Below are positions 25,482 through 33,290 of a stretch of DNA of 64,000 nucleotides, one piece after another. The number at the start of each line of letters is the position of its first letter. The first letter of the stretch is position 1. Source of the stretch: Motiliproteus sp965230735 (GTDB lineage Bacteria; Pseudomonadota; Gammaproteobacteria; Pseudomonadales; Balneatricaceae); contig NZ_OZ246016.1 of assembly GCF_965230735.1 (NCBI RefSeq), positions 372,001 to 436,000 on the forward strand, in the 5' to 3' direction. A model generated the notes under the pieces. That model had not been told where the DNA came from. It was given only the letters and a program-made list of their open reading frames with translations, and made no database searches. The translations under genes were made by a program, and so were the position numbers.

Positions 25482-25585
25482 CTACATAACAGTTCGTTAC
25501 AAACACCGAACGTGTAAGCCAAACATCAAGAATTAAAATTCGTGTCTATACTGGAAGACTAAATGCATCAAAGGAGTGAAGCGAT

Positions 25586-26932
25586 ATGAAGCCAGACTTC
25601 ATCGTCCAGGGAGAGGAAGTCTGCCTTATCCCAGTAGTTGCCGAAAGCAGTAAAGAAGCGCGAATTCTTTCTGTTTGCCTTGCGATGATGACGCAAATAC
25701 CGGCTCTGTCTAAAAGCCTTCTAGCTAGTTGTAACTATCGACTGGGGACCAGAGCAAAAATCGAAGCTTGGACAGAAGTTATCCTAAGTAACCCGGACAA
25801 TAATAAAGACCGGCCCGATGCTCTTCTGCAAATCACTAACGGAAAGAACACTTGGACTGCTCTTATTGAGGCCAAAATTGGTAAAGCGATTCTTTCAGAA
25901 GACCAAGTAGCTCGATACGTGGGGCTTGCCAGAGAGCACAATATAGATGCAGTAATAACCGTTTCTAATCAGATGGTTGCTCGCGCAGACCACCATCCCG
26001 TTCATCTAACAAAGAACCAGTTAAGAAAGGTTCAACTGTATCATTGGCCCTGGGCTTGGATTCAATCGGAAGCTGAAGTCATCAAGTCGAACAATGCAGT
26101 GGATGATAAAGAGCAATCATTCATGCTGAATGAATTTGTTAGATTCCTCGATCACTCTTCGACAGGTGTTGAAGGCTTCAGCCAAATGAACAAAGCATGG
26201 AAGCAGATCGTGAAAGATGCTGTTTCCCAAATCAAGCTATTGAAAACCAGTCAGGACGTGGAGGATACAGTTGGTGCATGGCTGCAAGAACAGCGCGATA
26301 TTGTTCTATTAATGTCCAAACACATCGGAAAAAACGTTCAGCTCAAAATGGATCGGAAGGTAAAAGATGACCCTGTTGCTCGATTAAAACATCGAATCGC
26401 TGATTTTTGCGATAACAACAGGCTATTCACCATCCTTCAGATTCCTGACGCTGCTTCAGATATGCGAATTGAAGCAAACTTGCCTACAAGATCCATAAGC
26501 GCATCAATGCGTCTGAAAGCCCCACAAGATAAGAAGTCGACATCTGCCCGCGTGAATTGGCTTCTCAGAATGCTAAAAGAGGACGACACCCAAGGACGCA
26601 TAATCGTCAAAGCGTCCTGGCCATCAGTGATCGACGACACTAGCTGCTTATTATCTGAGCTTAGAGAAGATCCAAACCGCATTCAGTGTGCTAACCCAAA
26701 ACACGCCCCAACAGCATTTGAGGTGCTGTTGATTCAAGATTCCGCGGTTCGATTTTCAGGATCAAAGACCTTTATTGAAGACCTTGAAATTGTTGCCCGA
26801 GATTTCTACGACTTGGTTGGTCAACACTTGAAGCCTTGGCAACCTTCGCCACCTAAACCAATCAGCAGACCTAAAACGATTGAGCAAACTCCAATGCCTT
26901 CGGAGACAGAGGCTCTACTCGAAGAAGCCTGA
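25586..26932 (+). CDS. PD-(D/E)XK-nuclease-like protein of unknown function
   Basis: 448 aa. Residues about 55-125 show the order of a PD-(D/E)XK fold: E60, D78 (RPDALLQI), E95-A-K97 (ALIEAKIG) and Q107-x3-Y111, the Q-x3-Y motif of RecB/Cas4-like nucleases. Residues 165-420 have no recognised domain. A good ribosome-binding site (AAAGGAGTGAAGCGAT) precedes ATG 25586. Base composition and codon use are AT-richer than in the flanking core genes. First gene of the left half of the accessory region; a defence role is possible but unproven. Confidence 0.75.
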   Translation: MKPDFIVQGEEVCLIPVVAESSKEARILSVCLAMMTQIPALSKSLLASCNYRLGTRAKIEAWTEVILSNPDNNKDRPDALLQITNGKNTWTALIEAKIGKAILSEDQVARYVGLAREHNIDAVITVSNQMVARADHHPVHLTKNQLRKVQLYHWPWAWIQSEAEVIKSNNAVDDKEQSFMLNEFVRFLDHSSTGVEGFSQMNKAWKQIVKDAVSQIKLLKTSQDVEDTVGAWLQEQRDIVLLMSKHIGKNVQLKMDRKVKDDPVARLKHRIADFCDNNRLFTILQIPDAASDMRIEANLPTRSISASMRLKAPQDKKSTSARVNWLLRMLKEDDTQGRIIVKASWPSVIDDTSCLLSELREDPNRIQCANPKHAPTAFEVLLIQDSAVRFSGSKTFIEDLEIVARDFYDLVGQHLKPWQPSPPKPISRPKTIEQTPMPSETEALLEEA

Positions 26933-26936
26933 TTGG

Positions 26937-26955
26937 TGTGACCACAGTGTGACCA
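26937..26955 (+). repeat. Direct repeat copy 1 (double GTGACCA motif)
   Basis: TGTGACCACA-GT-GTGACCA, 4 nt after the stop codon of the preceding gene. A copy with 17 of 19 bases identical lies at 30263-30281, 9 nt after another stop codon. The two enclose the HEPN-like, CoiA-like and membrane-protein genes. Confidence 0.6.
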
Positions 26956-26993
26956 AACACTCACATCTATCAGATGGACTGCTTAATGACAAA

Positions 26994-27021
26994 GGGGAGC
27001 CAGTGTAATTACTGACTCCCC
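26994..27021 (+). terminator. Stem-loop after the PD-(D/E)XK gene
   Basis: GGGGAG-C-CAGT pairs with ACTG-A-CTCCCC around loop GTAATT. The tail CATCATTCTT is only weakly T-rich. Probable terminator of the gene at 25586. Confidence 0.55.
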
Positions 27022-27193
27022 ATCATTCTTCCCCTCTGGGTGAACAACGGTGTCGTGATTTGTTGCTCACCATTCGAAATTGACCCAACTCTAATGGCAA
27101 CTTCTCCACACTCCAAGATTATTGCTTATCGAAGCCAAGGTATCCTAACCTGTCATTTTTCAGTTGCTCGTGAATTCCTAGCGGATCTATTGA

Positions 27194-28231
27194 ATGAAAA
27201 AACTCTCATTCAGACTTACTTACACACTCAGAGACATAGACATATCACACAATACCTCCACCGAGTTCAATATCGGAGGCGAGCACAACATTCACGCAAT
27301 TCTCACGGATGTTGTCAGAAAAGACCGTAGAACCCAACAAAGCGTACGAGATACGGTTATCACGGTGTATTCAGCACGCCCCCTGACAAGGAAGGCAGCG
27401 CCTGTCTTCGAAGCATTCTTTGAAGGCAAACGCCCACAGGAAGGTACAAAAGCTACTGAACCAGAAGAACTGATTGCCCATGACGGCCCGTGCTGGGGAT
27501 TAAGTTACTACCCCAATCCCTTCGTATCCTATGTTAGGTCAGTCTATTCGGAGCTATCTTCGATAGGAACGGACATAGCCAAGCTGTTACGGTGGCGGCT
27601 CTCTCTTCGCGGCCCCTCTTCCCCTGTCAGCTCCCAGAGCCTTTGGTGCTCTGTTGATGAAGGGGCCACCTGGACACCCTTGCCTAATGACTGGCACATT
27701 AGACTTATTTCCATGTCTAACGAGCGCTTGGCTGTGGATCGCATTAACACCGACCAAATCTGCAAAATGGTTGCTGCAAAGGAGCAAGAGCCGCTCAGTC
27801 ATGAGCTGCTAAGAGAAGCGATCGAACTGCAGAACAAAAGCCCAAGAAGCTCAATACTTATCGCAGTATCTGCTGCAGAAGTCGCCGTGAAATCCGTTAT
27901 TGCTAATAAGTGCCCACAGGCTACATGGCTACTAGATGAACTCCAATCTCCTCCACTGACCAAAATGCTAGTGGAATACTTTCCGGCCCTGCTTCACTCC
28001 CATGAGCCTCTTTTCATTCCAGACCGAAAAGTTGGTTTAGTGAAATCAATCGATGACGCGGTGGCGATCCGAAATAGAATCGTTCATAAAGGAAGCTCTC
28101 CCCCTAATTTTGATAAATTAGAGGAGATTTTGACAGCGATTCAACAGCTATTATGGATTTGCGATTATTGGTCTGGCTACAAGTGGGCGGCAGAGCACTT
28201 GGAGCCACAGGTAGCCAAACCACTTAATTAA
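27194..28231 (+). CDS. HEPN-like domain protein
   Basis: 345 aa. The N-terminal ~190 residues are unrecognised. Residues about 200-335 are helical and carry R293-N-R295-I-V-H298, an R-x4-H motif in the setting DDAVAIRNRIVHKGSSP that is typical of HEPN RNase-fold proteins, with an earlier helix LIAVSAAEVAVKSVI. Many HEPN proteins are RNases in toxin-antitoxin and abortive-infection systems. The start is uncertain: ATG 27194 lacks a clear Shine-Dalgarno, and 260 nt upstream hold no better in-frame start. AT-rich codon use marks it as transferred DNA. Confidence 0.72.
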   Translation: MKKLSFRLTYTLRDIDISHNTSTEFNIGGEHNIHAILTDVVRKDRRTQQSVRDTVITVYSARPLTRKAAPVFEAFFEGKRPQEGTKATEPEELIAHDGPCWGLSYYPNPFVSYVRSVYSELSSIGTDIAKLLRWRLSLRGPSSPVSSQSLWCSVDEGATWTPLPNDWHIRLISMSNERLAVDRINTDQICKMVAAKEQEPLSHELLREAIELQNKSPRSSILIAVSAAEVAVKSVIANKCPQATWLLDELQSPPLTKMLVEYFPALLHSHEPLFIPDRKVGLVKSIDDAVAIRNRIVHKGSSPPNFDKLEEILTAIQQLLWICDYWSGYKWAAEHLEPQVAKPLN

Positions 28232-28234
28232 TAA

Positions 28235-28250
28235 CCCCGCTTTCGCGGGG
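28235..28250. terminator. Bidirectional stem-loop between convergent genes
   Basis: CCCCGC (28235-28240), loop TTTC, GCGGGG (28245-28250), between the HEPN-like gene and the convergent CoiA-like gene. Compact GC hairpin; poor T-runs on both sides. Confidence 0.65.
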
Positions 28251-28259
28251 CTATTCGAC

Positions 28260-29138
28260 TTATAGAATCACATCGCTCACTAGTGCTTTAGGTCGCCCCT
28301 TTATCAAGTGAGTTTCCAAGCAGACTTCCGCCCATACTGGAAACTCTATCTGCTCCAGTTTTTCTGCCAACGCGCCAGAAAAAACCATCGGTATATTCTC
28401 AATTTTTTCGAATCCGCCAGCACCGTGAATCTGGTAATTAGGGCTAGATCTATCAGACACCTCCACCAAAACATAAAGCACTGAGAATTCGAAGTTTCGC
28501 TGGTTCTTCCGTGAGTAACCGCTCGCAGACTTAAAACCACAAACTAGATGTTTATTCGCCATTTCTTCATCCCTTTGAATTAACAAGCTATCTTCAATCT
28601 CATCTACCCACATTCGGGGTGCATCCCACAAAACTGCCGCTGTCACTGTCTCTCGATTGATACTCCCTAACTTGAGCAGCCCCGAAAGGTCGATTTCAGC
28701 CATCAGCGCCTTGTTAGTAACGACTTTGGCAACCTTCCTTTCATCGACGCCATGAGTGACTTTAATCTCAATGTCGATCTCCTCTCCTGTAGCCTTCAGC
28801 GTTGCTCCAACGTCTGCGACATACCCAAACCTCCGTCTCTCAAGTTCGATGTCAGCCAAACTCGAAGCCTTAGTCTTCCCTGGAAGTTGCAAACAGCCCT
28901 CAGTCTGCAGAATTTCTTTGCCAAGAAGGTGTAAAGCTGTCTCCAAGCCGGCTCCACAGTTTTCCACTTGGTAATGGGCAAAATGGTGTTGATTCACCTC
29001 CCCCTTCTTCGCTATCAAACGACCACCACAATGAGGGCAACAACATCCACAATCGAGCCCCCTTTCAACCTCATCAATAAAAACCAATGCACCATTTTTA
29101 ATGCCCAAACTGAGGTCTATTTCTTCATCTCTGCACAT
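28260..29138 (-). CDS. CoiA-like nuclease-domain protein
   Basis: 292 aa. The N-terminus has a zinc-ribbon-like segment, CCCPHCGGRLIAKKGEVNQ followed by HHFAHY, as in the competence protein CoiA. Residues about 80-145 fit a PD-(D/E)XK core: ETALHLLGKEIL helix, ADVGA with its Asp, then EIDIEIKVTHGV carrying E-x-K. Residues 150-290 are unrecognised. Start at ATG 29138 with GAGGAG 8 nt upstream; it is divergent from the gene at 29246. In CoiA relatives the fold is associated with DNA processing. Here, without competence genes, a mobile or defence role is likelier (inference). Confidence 0.72.
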   Translation of the reverse strand: MCRDEEIDLSLGIKNGALVFIDEVERGLDCGCCCPHCGGRLIAKKGEVNQHHFAHYQVENCGAGLETALHLLGKEILQTEGCLQLPGKTKASSLADIELERRRFGYVADVGATLKATGEEIDIEIKVTHGVDERKVAKVVTNKALMAEIDLSGLLKLGSINRETVTAAVLWDAPRMWVDEIEDSLLIQRDEEMANKHLVCGFKSASGYSRKNQRNFEFSVLYVLVEVSDRSSPNYQIHGAGGFEKIENIPMVFSGALAEKLEQIEFPVWAEVCLETHLIKGRPKALVSDVIL

Positions 29139-29245
29139 TTCAAAGCTCCTCAATCAATCTCGTTAAAGTGCAGAGCCATTACACAGATTCACGTGGTAGG
29201 ATTTCAGACACCAAACAGGGACATAACCGTTAGGTGAGGTTTTAA

Positions 29246-30253
29246 ATGGAAGTAAATCAGTCACATAGCGCCATTAAATGTGGAGCCAAGTTCATAGAGG
29301 AGTATGACGGCCCCAGCGCCCACACACAGCCATACGACGTCTTGAAACGGATCTTTGCCCATGGCTCCAGACAAGATGGATCAAACGACGAAGCTGTTGT
29401 GTTTACTTGGCAAGATTTGGCTGATGACGCTGACGCTCTTGATGAGGGAAAGCGTTTAAAGAGAAACATAAAAAAGGCGATTGTTCGCCTAGATGAGCAT
29501 CAAGACAAGCTCAACGAGATCGCTACAGAATACAATCTCAAGTACCGGCCGGTCATCGTTCAACTAGAAACAGGAGGCGGCTCAGGCAATCTCAGCCGCT
29601 ACAAAGTTCAACCTGTTATAGCTGACACAAAAAGCGTGGTGAAGGCCTCAGAAGTACCAGAAGGTTATATCCGCTACTCCCTTGAAAACATCAAGAAACA
29701 CAATCGGCTAGCACGTTTAATCAACGGATTTGATGCTACTGGATTAAAATTCCATGCTCTTACGGGCACAGTTCTAGTTGCCATCATCCTAGGCACGATA
29801 ATTTCTATTGCAGGCCTTTTCAGCCTGACAGCTCAGACCAGCGTTTTTGGGCTGTTAAGTACTCTCCTAAACACATCATTGGCACTAGGAGCATTGTTTG
29901 TAGCGTTTTCACCTCTGTATCTGTGCATAACAAACAGAATCATTGTTGCGCCGACGATATTGGTTCCAAGTAACTTACATACCCTTCAATTGGAATACTC
30001 TCCCACTGATAAAAAACGTGCTGACGGTTCAACAGTTAGAGAGTTCAGAATCGTTAGCTACGTCTCAAAGTGCTCTATTTGTGGAGATCGTGTAGAAGTC
30101 GAGAACGGGCTAGGAGCCATGAGAGGTCGCCTAGTTGGAAGGTGTAATGCTAGCCCCCGTGAACATGTATTCACTTTTGATCACATAACTCGACTCGGAG
30201 CACCAATATTCTCTGAATATCAGGAAATCTGCGCGACTTCACTCCGGAACTGA
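29246..30253 (+). CDS. Two-helix membrane protein with Cys-rich tail, unknown function
   Basis: 335 aa. Residues 1-165 are soluble and charged, beginning with the KRIFAHGSRQDG and VVFTWQDLADDADALDEG segments. Two transmembrane helices follow at about 172-196 (TGTVLVAIILGTIISIAGLF) and 207-232. The C-terminus has SKCSICGDRVEVE and GRCNASPREHVF, a possible C-x2-C...C...H zinc site. GTGAGG lies upstream of ATG 29246. Membrane-anchored effectors next to nuclease genes occur in defence loci; nothing here proves that function. Confidence 0.7.
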   Translation: MEVNQSHSAIKCGAKFIEEYDGPSAHTQPYDVLKRIFAHGSRQDGSNDEAVVFTWQDLADDADALDEGKRLKRNIKKAIVRLDEHQDKLNEIATEYNLKYRPVIVQLETGGGSGNLSRYKVQPVIADTKSVVKASEVPEGYIRYSLENIKKHNRLARLINGFDATGLKFHALTGTVLVAIILGTIISIAGLFSLTAQTSVFGLLSTLLNTSLALGALFVAFSPLYLCITNRIIVAPTILVPSNLHTLQLEYSPTDKKRADGSTVREFRIVSYVSKCSICGDRVEVENGLGAMRGRLVGRCNASPREHVFTFDHITRLGAPIFSEYQEICATSLRN

Positions 30254-30262
30254 TAAAGCTAT

Positions 30263-30281
30263 TGTGACCACAACGTGACCA
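30263..30281 (+). repeat. Direct repeat copy 2 (double GTGACCA motif)
   Basis: TGTGACCACA-AC-GTGACCA, 17 of 19 bases identical to 26937-26955. Its last base abuts the inverted copy of the tRNA-Arg 5' region that starts at 30281. Confidence 0.6.
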
Positions 30282-30320
30282 CGCGCCTAGGTATCATACG
30301 CGCTCTCTTCTTCGCACCCG
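30281..30320 (+). repeat. Inverted copy of the tRNA-Arg 5' end and promoter
   Basis: These 40 nt match the reverse complement of 36219-36258 at 37 positions, covering the first 7 nt of tRNA-Arg, the leader and its -10 box TATCAT. The copy then continues with GAGGGATGATTCG, which resembles the tRNA 3' end on the opposite strand. A chimeric recombination scar is likely. Confidence 0.7.
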
Positions 30321-30664
30321 GAGGGATGATTCGTCACTACGCTCCTCACTCCTTCGGAGACGACACCTGTAAAAGGTGTCGTTGCGTCGCGGCTTGGCCG
30401 CTCGGCTCGAACCCACGGGGCTTCTCACCCTCCAGGTACGGAGGCATGCGGAAAGATCAGTAGAGAACTGAAAGATATGCGTAGAAAAGGAAAAAGTGGC
30501 GCACCCGGAGGGTGTCTGACGCACCCGGCATCACTCATAAGATACTGATACTACACGCCTTACCTACGAGCCACCAGCCGATCCACAGATCGCGTGATAC
30601 CAAAAGTGTCCCGTATCGTGTTTGAACACAGGTGCGTCAAAGGCGTAACAATGGTGACGCAGGG
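30321..30664. other. Junction region without a gene
   Basis: Holds short hairpins (CGACACCT/AGGTGTCG around 30361-30382 and GCGGC-TTG-GCCGC near 30390), the direct repeat of the tRNA 3' end at 30497-30512, and a further partial copy GACGCACCCGG at about 30518. It looks like layered attachment-site debris. I see no coding frame. Confidence 0.55.
30497..30512. repeat. attR-type direct repeat of the tRNA-Arg 3' end
   Basis: TGGCGCACCCGGAGGG, identical to 36149-36164 (CCA tail, acceptor stem and part of the T-arm of tRNA-Arg, minus strand). This is the distal boundary expected for an element integrated at the tRNA 3' end. Confidence 0.8.
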
Positions 30665-31381
30665 TCACCCCCTGCCGACTCTGCGCAACACCTCCTCGGC
30701 AACACGACCCTGCGACTGTGGACCAAGACCCCAGTCACCTCGTAGCTTCCTTGCTAGCAGCCTCGCCCGACGCATCGACCACCGACCATGAGGCGCTGGT
30801 TTACCTGAAGCAGACACCCGGATACTTGGGAGACCATGACCCAAGCCCCGCTTCACCAAGAACAGGTCCATCTGATCTGGCGTAGCGAAGTACTGGGGGC
30901 CAAGCTGGGTCACCCCTACGACACCCACCAAGTGCAGCAGTACGTCCAGCGGCGCCTGTTCCTGCGTCTTCAGCTTGTGATGGATGTAATGGTGATACAG
31001 CCACGTGTCGCTACGTAGCGCCAGCAAAGGGTCACCCATGCCGGGACGCCCTGCGTACTCCTCACAGCGCTGGATACTCCATGCGTGTCCAGCGATCTCA
31101 CGATCTTGCTTTCTGACCATATCCAGCACCACATCCATAGTGGTCTGATAAAGCAGTGCTATCGACTCGTCCTTCAACCGGGGGACGGTGGTGTTGAAGT
31201 CACCATGCTCCAGCAGCAGCCGAGAGCAAGGATTACAGAACCTACCGTACCAGCCATCAGGTGCTCGACGCAGGCTGTTGTTACAGCCGATACGGCTGCA
31301 CTCACCCTTGGGGTTGGCATACTTGAGCGCAGGGCGCTGACGCTCGGTCCCGCCGATACGCGGGGGAAAGCTCGTTGTCAT
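30665..31381 (-). CDS. Unknown protein with possible zinc-binding Cys cluster
   Basis: 238 aa from ATG 31381 (MTTSFPPRIGGTE); a longer reading to 31477 adds 32 residues and has no better ribosome-binding site. Near residue 28, GECSRIGCNNSLRR and FCNPCSRLL give a C-x4-C...C-x2-C arrangement, possibly a zinc site. A basic C-terminus (GRWSMRRARLLARKLRGDW) might bind nucleic acid. Third gene of the minus-strand set recombinase - parB-like - this gene. Family not recognised. Confidence 0.65.
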   Translation of the reverse strand: MTTSFPPRIGGTERQRPALKYANPKGECSRIGCNNSLRRAPDGWYGRFCNPCSRLLLEHGDFNTTVPRLKDESIALLYQTTMDVVLDMVRKQDREIAGHAWSIQRCEEYAGRPGMGDPLLALRSDTWLYHHYIHHKLKTQEQAPLDVLLHLVGVVGVTQLGPQYFATPDQMDLFLVKRGLGHGLPSIRVSASGKPAPHGRWSMRRARLLARKLRGDWGLGPQSQGRVAEEVLRRVGRG

Positions 31382-31487
31382 GGTTCGATCCGTAAAATTG
31401 GTAGGAGAGGAGGCGGACAGACACAGAGCCTGCGTCAATGACGCATCAAGGGTGACGCAGCGCCACCCGATGTCCACCGTCCGTTAA

Positions 31488-32354
31488 TCAGAAGCTGCTC
31501 AGCGCTTCGTCGTGGTAGTCCCTGAACGCCTTGGGGTCATCGAGATACGCTGCGAACTTGTCAGCCATCTCCTCACGCCCTGCGTACACTTCGTTGCACT
31601 GGCGAACCAACTCGATGATCACCTCGACCTCATGCTCACTCTGGGCATTGATCTTGTCGATGGCGCTGATCCATCCCGCCACTTTGTCACGACTGCTGTA
31701 TTCACGCTCGAACTCAGAAGCACGGGCCTGCTTCCATGTCATGTGATCGGCGCCATCACCATGCGCCTTTCTAGCTTTGACCATCCGGTCTACGGTCTTG
31801 GAGCCGACCCCCATCACCTTGGCTAGCTGTCGTGCGGACCAACCATCCTCCCACGACTCTCCATCGTATTTATCCAGCACCTCGCGCCAAGCGGTCTCTC
31901 CCCGCTCCTCGTTTCCCCGAGGTACTGTGGTGCTGTATCCATTCATGACCGACGCAAGCGTATGCGCCTCGCTCTCGGTCGTTTCTAGCACTCTGGAGGG
32001 GATGTCGTTACGTCCTGCCAAACGATATGCGTCCAAACGGTGATGACCATCAACGAGGATCAATGCCCCATTCACACGGCACAGCGTAACCGGGTCGGTA
32101 GTGTGTTCAGGGTTCTCCAAGTCAGACACGAACTTCTCCATCATCGCCTTATCAGCGTCACGGATTGCCACCTGTCTGGCCTTGCCCTCAACGTCAGGGG
32201 ATCGTTTCTGGAAGCGAGGAGACTGCTCGATGCTAGCCATCGGAGTGTGTGTCGGTTGTTGTTCCTTCGCCGCTGCCACCAGCCGCTGGATGCGCTGTGG
32301 ACTGTTGGCGTTCGATGTTTCTTGGTCAGTTGCCTCTACTGCTGGGCTGCCCAT
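31488..32354 (-). CDS. ParB-like (ParB/sulfiredoxin fold) protein
   Basis: 288 aa. Residues about 60-140 form a ParB N-terminal domain, with GALILVDGHHRLDAYRLAGR as the nucleotide/phosphate-binding core (DGHHR near 108-112). Residues 175-205 hold an HTH (SARQLAKVMGVGSKTVDRMVK), then a helical tail. Chromosomal ParB proteins load on parS with CTP. Here no ParA is present, so it is more likely a regulator or plasmid-type accessory factor of the element. No parS-like palindrome was found nearby by eye. Confidence 0.82.
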   Translation of the reverse strand: MGSPAVEATDQETSNANSPQRIQRLVAAAKEQQPTHTPMASIEQSPRFQKRSPDVEGKARQVAIRDADKAMMEKFVSDLENPEHTTDPVTLCRVNGALILVDGHHRLDAYRLAGRNDIPSRVLETTESEAHTLASVMNGYSTTVPRGNEERGETAWREVLDKYDGESWEDGWSARQLAKVMGVGSKTVDRMVKARKAHGDGADHMTWKQARASEFEREYSSRDKVAGWISAIDKINAQSEHEVEVIIELVRQCNEVYAGREEMADKFAAYLDDPKAFRDYHDEALSSF

Positions 32355-32394
32355 GGGTACTGCGATTCCTTGTGGTCGATGATGATGGTCGTGC

Positions 32395-32952
32395 TCACAG
32401 CACGTAGTCGTCGTAGCTCTTGCGGATATCGTCCTGCTCGATACCGATGTAACGCAGCGTCACGCTCGGGCTGGAGTGGTTGAGGACCTTGCAGATGAAC
32501 TCGACAGGGACGCCATCAGACCACATTGCGTAGCCCCTTGTCTTGCGCATCGAGTGCGTCCCGAGGGCGATGCCGATGATGTCACCGATCTCCTTGAACT
32601 TGCGTGCAACAGTGGAGCGGTCCACAGGCTTCCTAGCGCCCTTCGCCCGGTTACCCTTGGCTTGGAACAGCCATACATCACTAGGGTTCTCTTCGTGCCG
32701 CCGAGCAATGATCGCTTGCGCCTTGGAGTTCAGTTTGATGCTGCGTTTCTTCTCGGTCTTCCCTTCGATCAGTGTCAGCTCCTCGACACCAACCACATCG
32801 TCATAGCGCAGGTTCAGTAGGTCGGAGATACGCAGTGCCGCGTTGATACCCAGCTCCCAGATGTCACGGTAGTCTTTGCTGCCATGCTTCTCCAGCAGGT
32901 GACCTACCAACTGGATGTCCTCCCGCTTCTTAACCGCTTCCACTTCGTTCAT
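32395..32952 (-). CDS. Tyrosine recombinase, catalytic domain only
   Basis: 185 aa from ATG 32952. All catalytic landmarks are present: Arg in ALRISDLLNL, H-x2-R in THSMRKTRG, His in LNHSSPSVT and the nucleophile Tyr in RYIGIEQ. It lacks the N-terminal core-binding domain of typical integrases, a form seen in plasmid resolvase-type and small phage recombinases. It is a second recombinase in addition to the 447-aa integrase; it may resolve multimers or act as excisionase-type partner. Heads the minus-strand operon, divergent from the XRE gene. Confidence 0.88.
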   Translation of the reverse strand: MNEVEAVKKREDIQLVGHLLEKHGSKDYRDIWELGINAALRISDLLNLRYDDVVGVEELTLIEGKTEKKRSIKLNSKAQAIIARRHEENPSDVWLFQAKGNRAKGARKPVDRSTVARKFKEIGDIIGIALGTHSMRKTRGYAMWSDGVPVEFICKVLNHSSPSVTLRYIGIEQDDIRKSYDDYVL

Positions 32953-32958
32953 AACCAC

Positions 32959-33290
32959 TACATCCCATAATCACGTATCTAGTAATGATATGCGACATAG
33001 GAAAGCAATTCAACAGCCGAAGACAGACATCACAAGGAGTGGCTACATCACACAATGACAATGTGCGACATAGAAGAGTACCATGATGCGCTTAGGCTAG
33101 TGTACCTAGTAGAACACAAATGAGCGTGCTAGCCGTTAGCAGACAAGGCCCGGTAGAGAAGGGTTTAAAGACGAGTTCATATTTTCTACTGTTTTTGGTT
33201 GAATATTTCTCCTATCAGAGTTATATTCAAAACTGCACGCAGGGAAAAGCTCCTGCGGGGTTACATCAGGGAGCACGGGGGAAGGCCATC
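32959..33290. promoter_or_regulatory. Divergent promoter region with repeated TGCGACATAG
   Basis: About 330 nt between the small recombinase and the XRE gene. The 10-mer TGCGACATAG occurs at 32991-33000 and 33064-33073, each in an AT-rich context. Such repeats between a XRE regulator and a divergent recombinase operon are candidate operators of a lysogeny-type switch. No gene is seen in it: an in-frame extension of the XRE ORF to 33120 lacks a ribosome-binding site. Confidence 0.5.

Noticed and set aside
25354..25506. Upstream extension of the deaminase (starting MFVTNCYVG)
   Set aside because: It overlaps the gene remnant in another frame, and GGAGG directly before 25353 supports the shorter start.
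27040..27330. 96-codon frame with a GTG start overlapping the HEPN-like gene
   Set aside because: After 27194 its sequence is Arg/His-rich shadow of the HEPN-like frame, and the part before has no recognisable feature or good ribosome-binding site. A frameshifted N-terminus cannot be excluded.
30311..30430. A second, degenerate tRNA gene
   Set aside because: Only an acceptor-stem-like GCACCCG and a GGCTCGAACC segment are present; no D-arm or anticodon arm can be folded. Treated as attachment-site debris.
30665..31477. Longer start (MDIGWRC) for the Cys-cluster protein
   Set aside because: The added 32 residues look like noncoding translation and the ribosome-binding site is no better; uncertainty remains because neither start has a strong site.
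33120..33290. 57-codon N-terminal extension of the XRE regulator
   Set aside because: No ribosome-binding site at 33120 and AT-rich noncoding appearance; MKTKATLF at 33291 has a good site and begins at the normal distance from the HTH.
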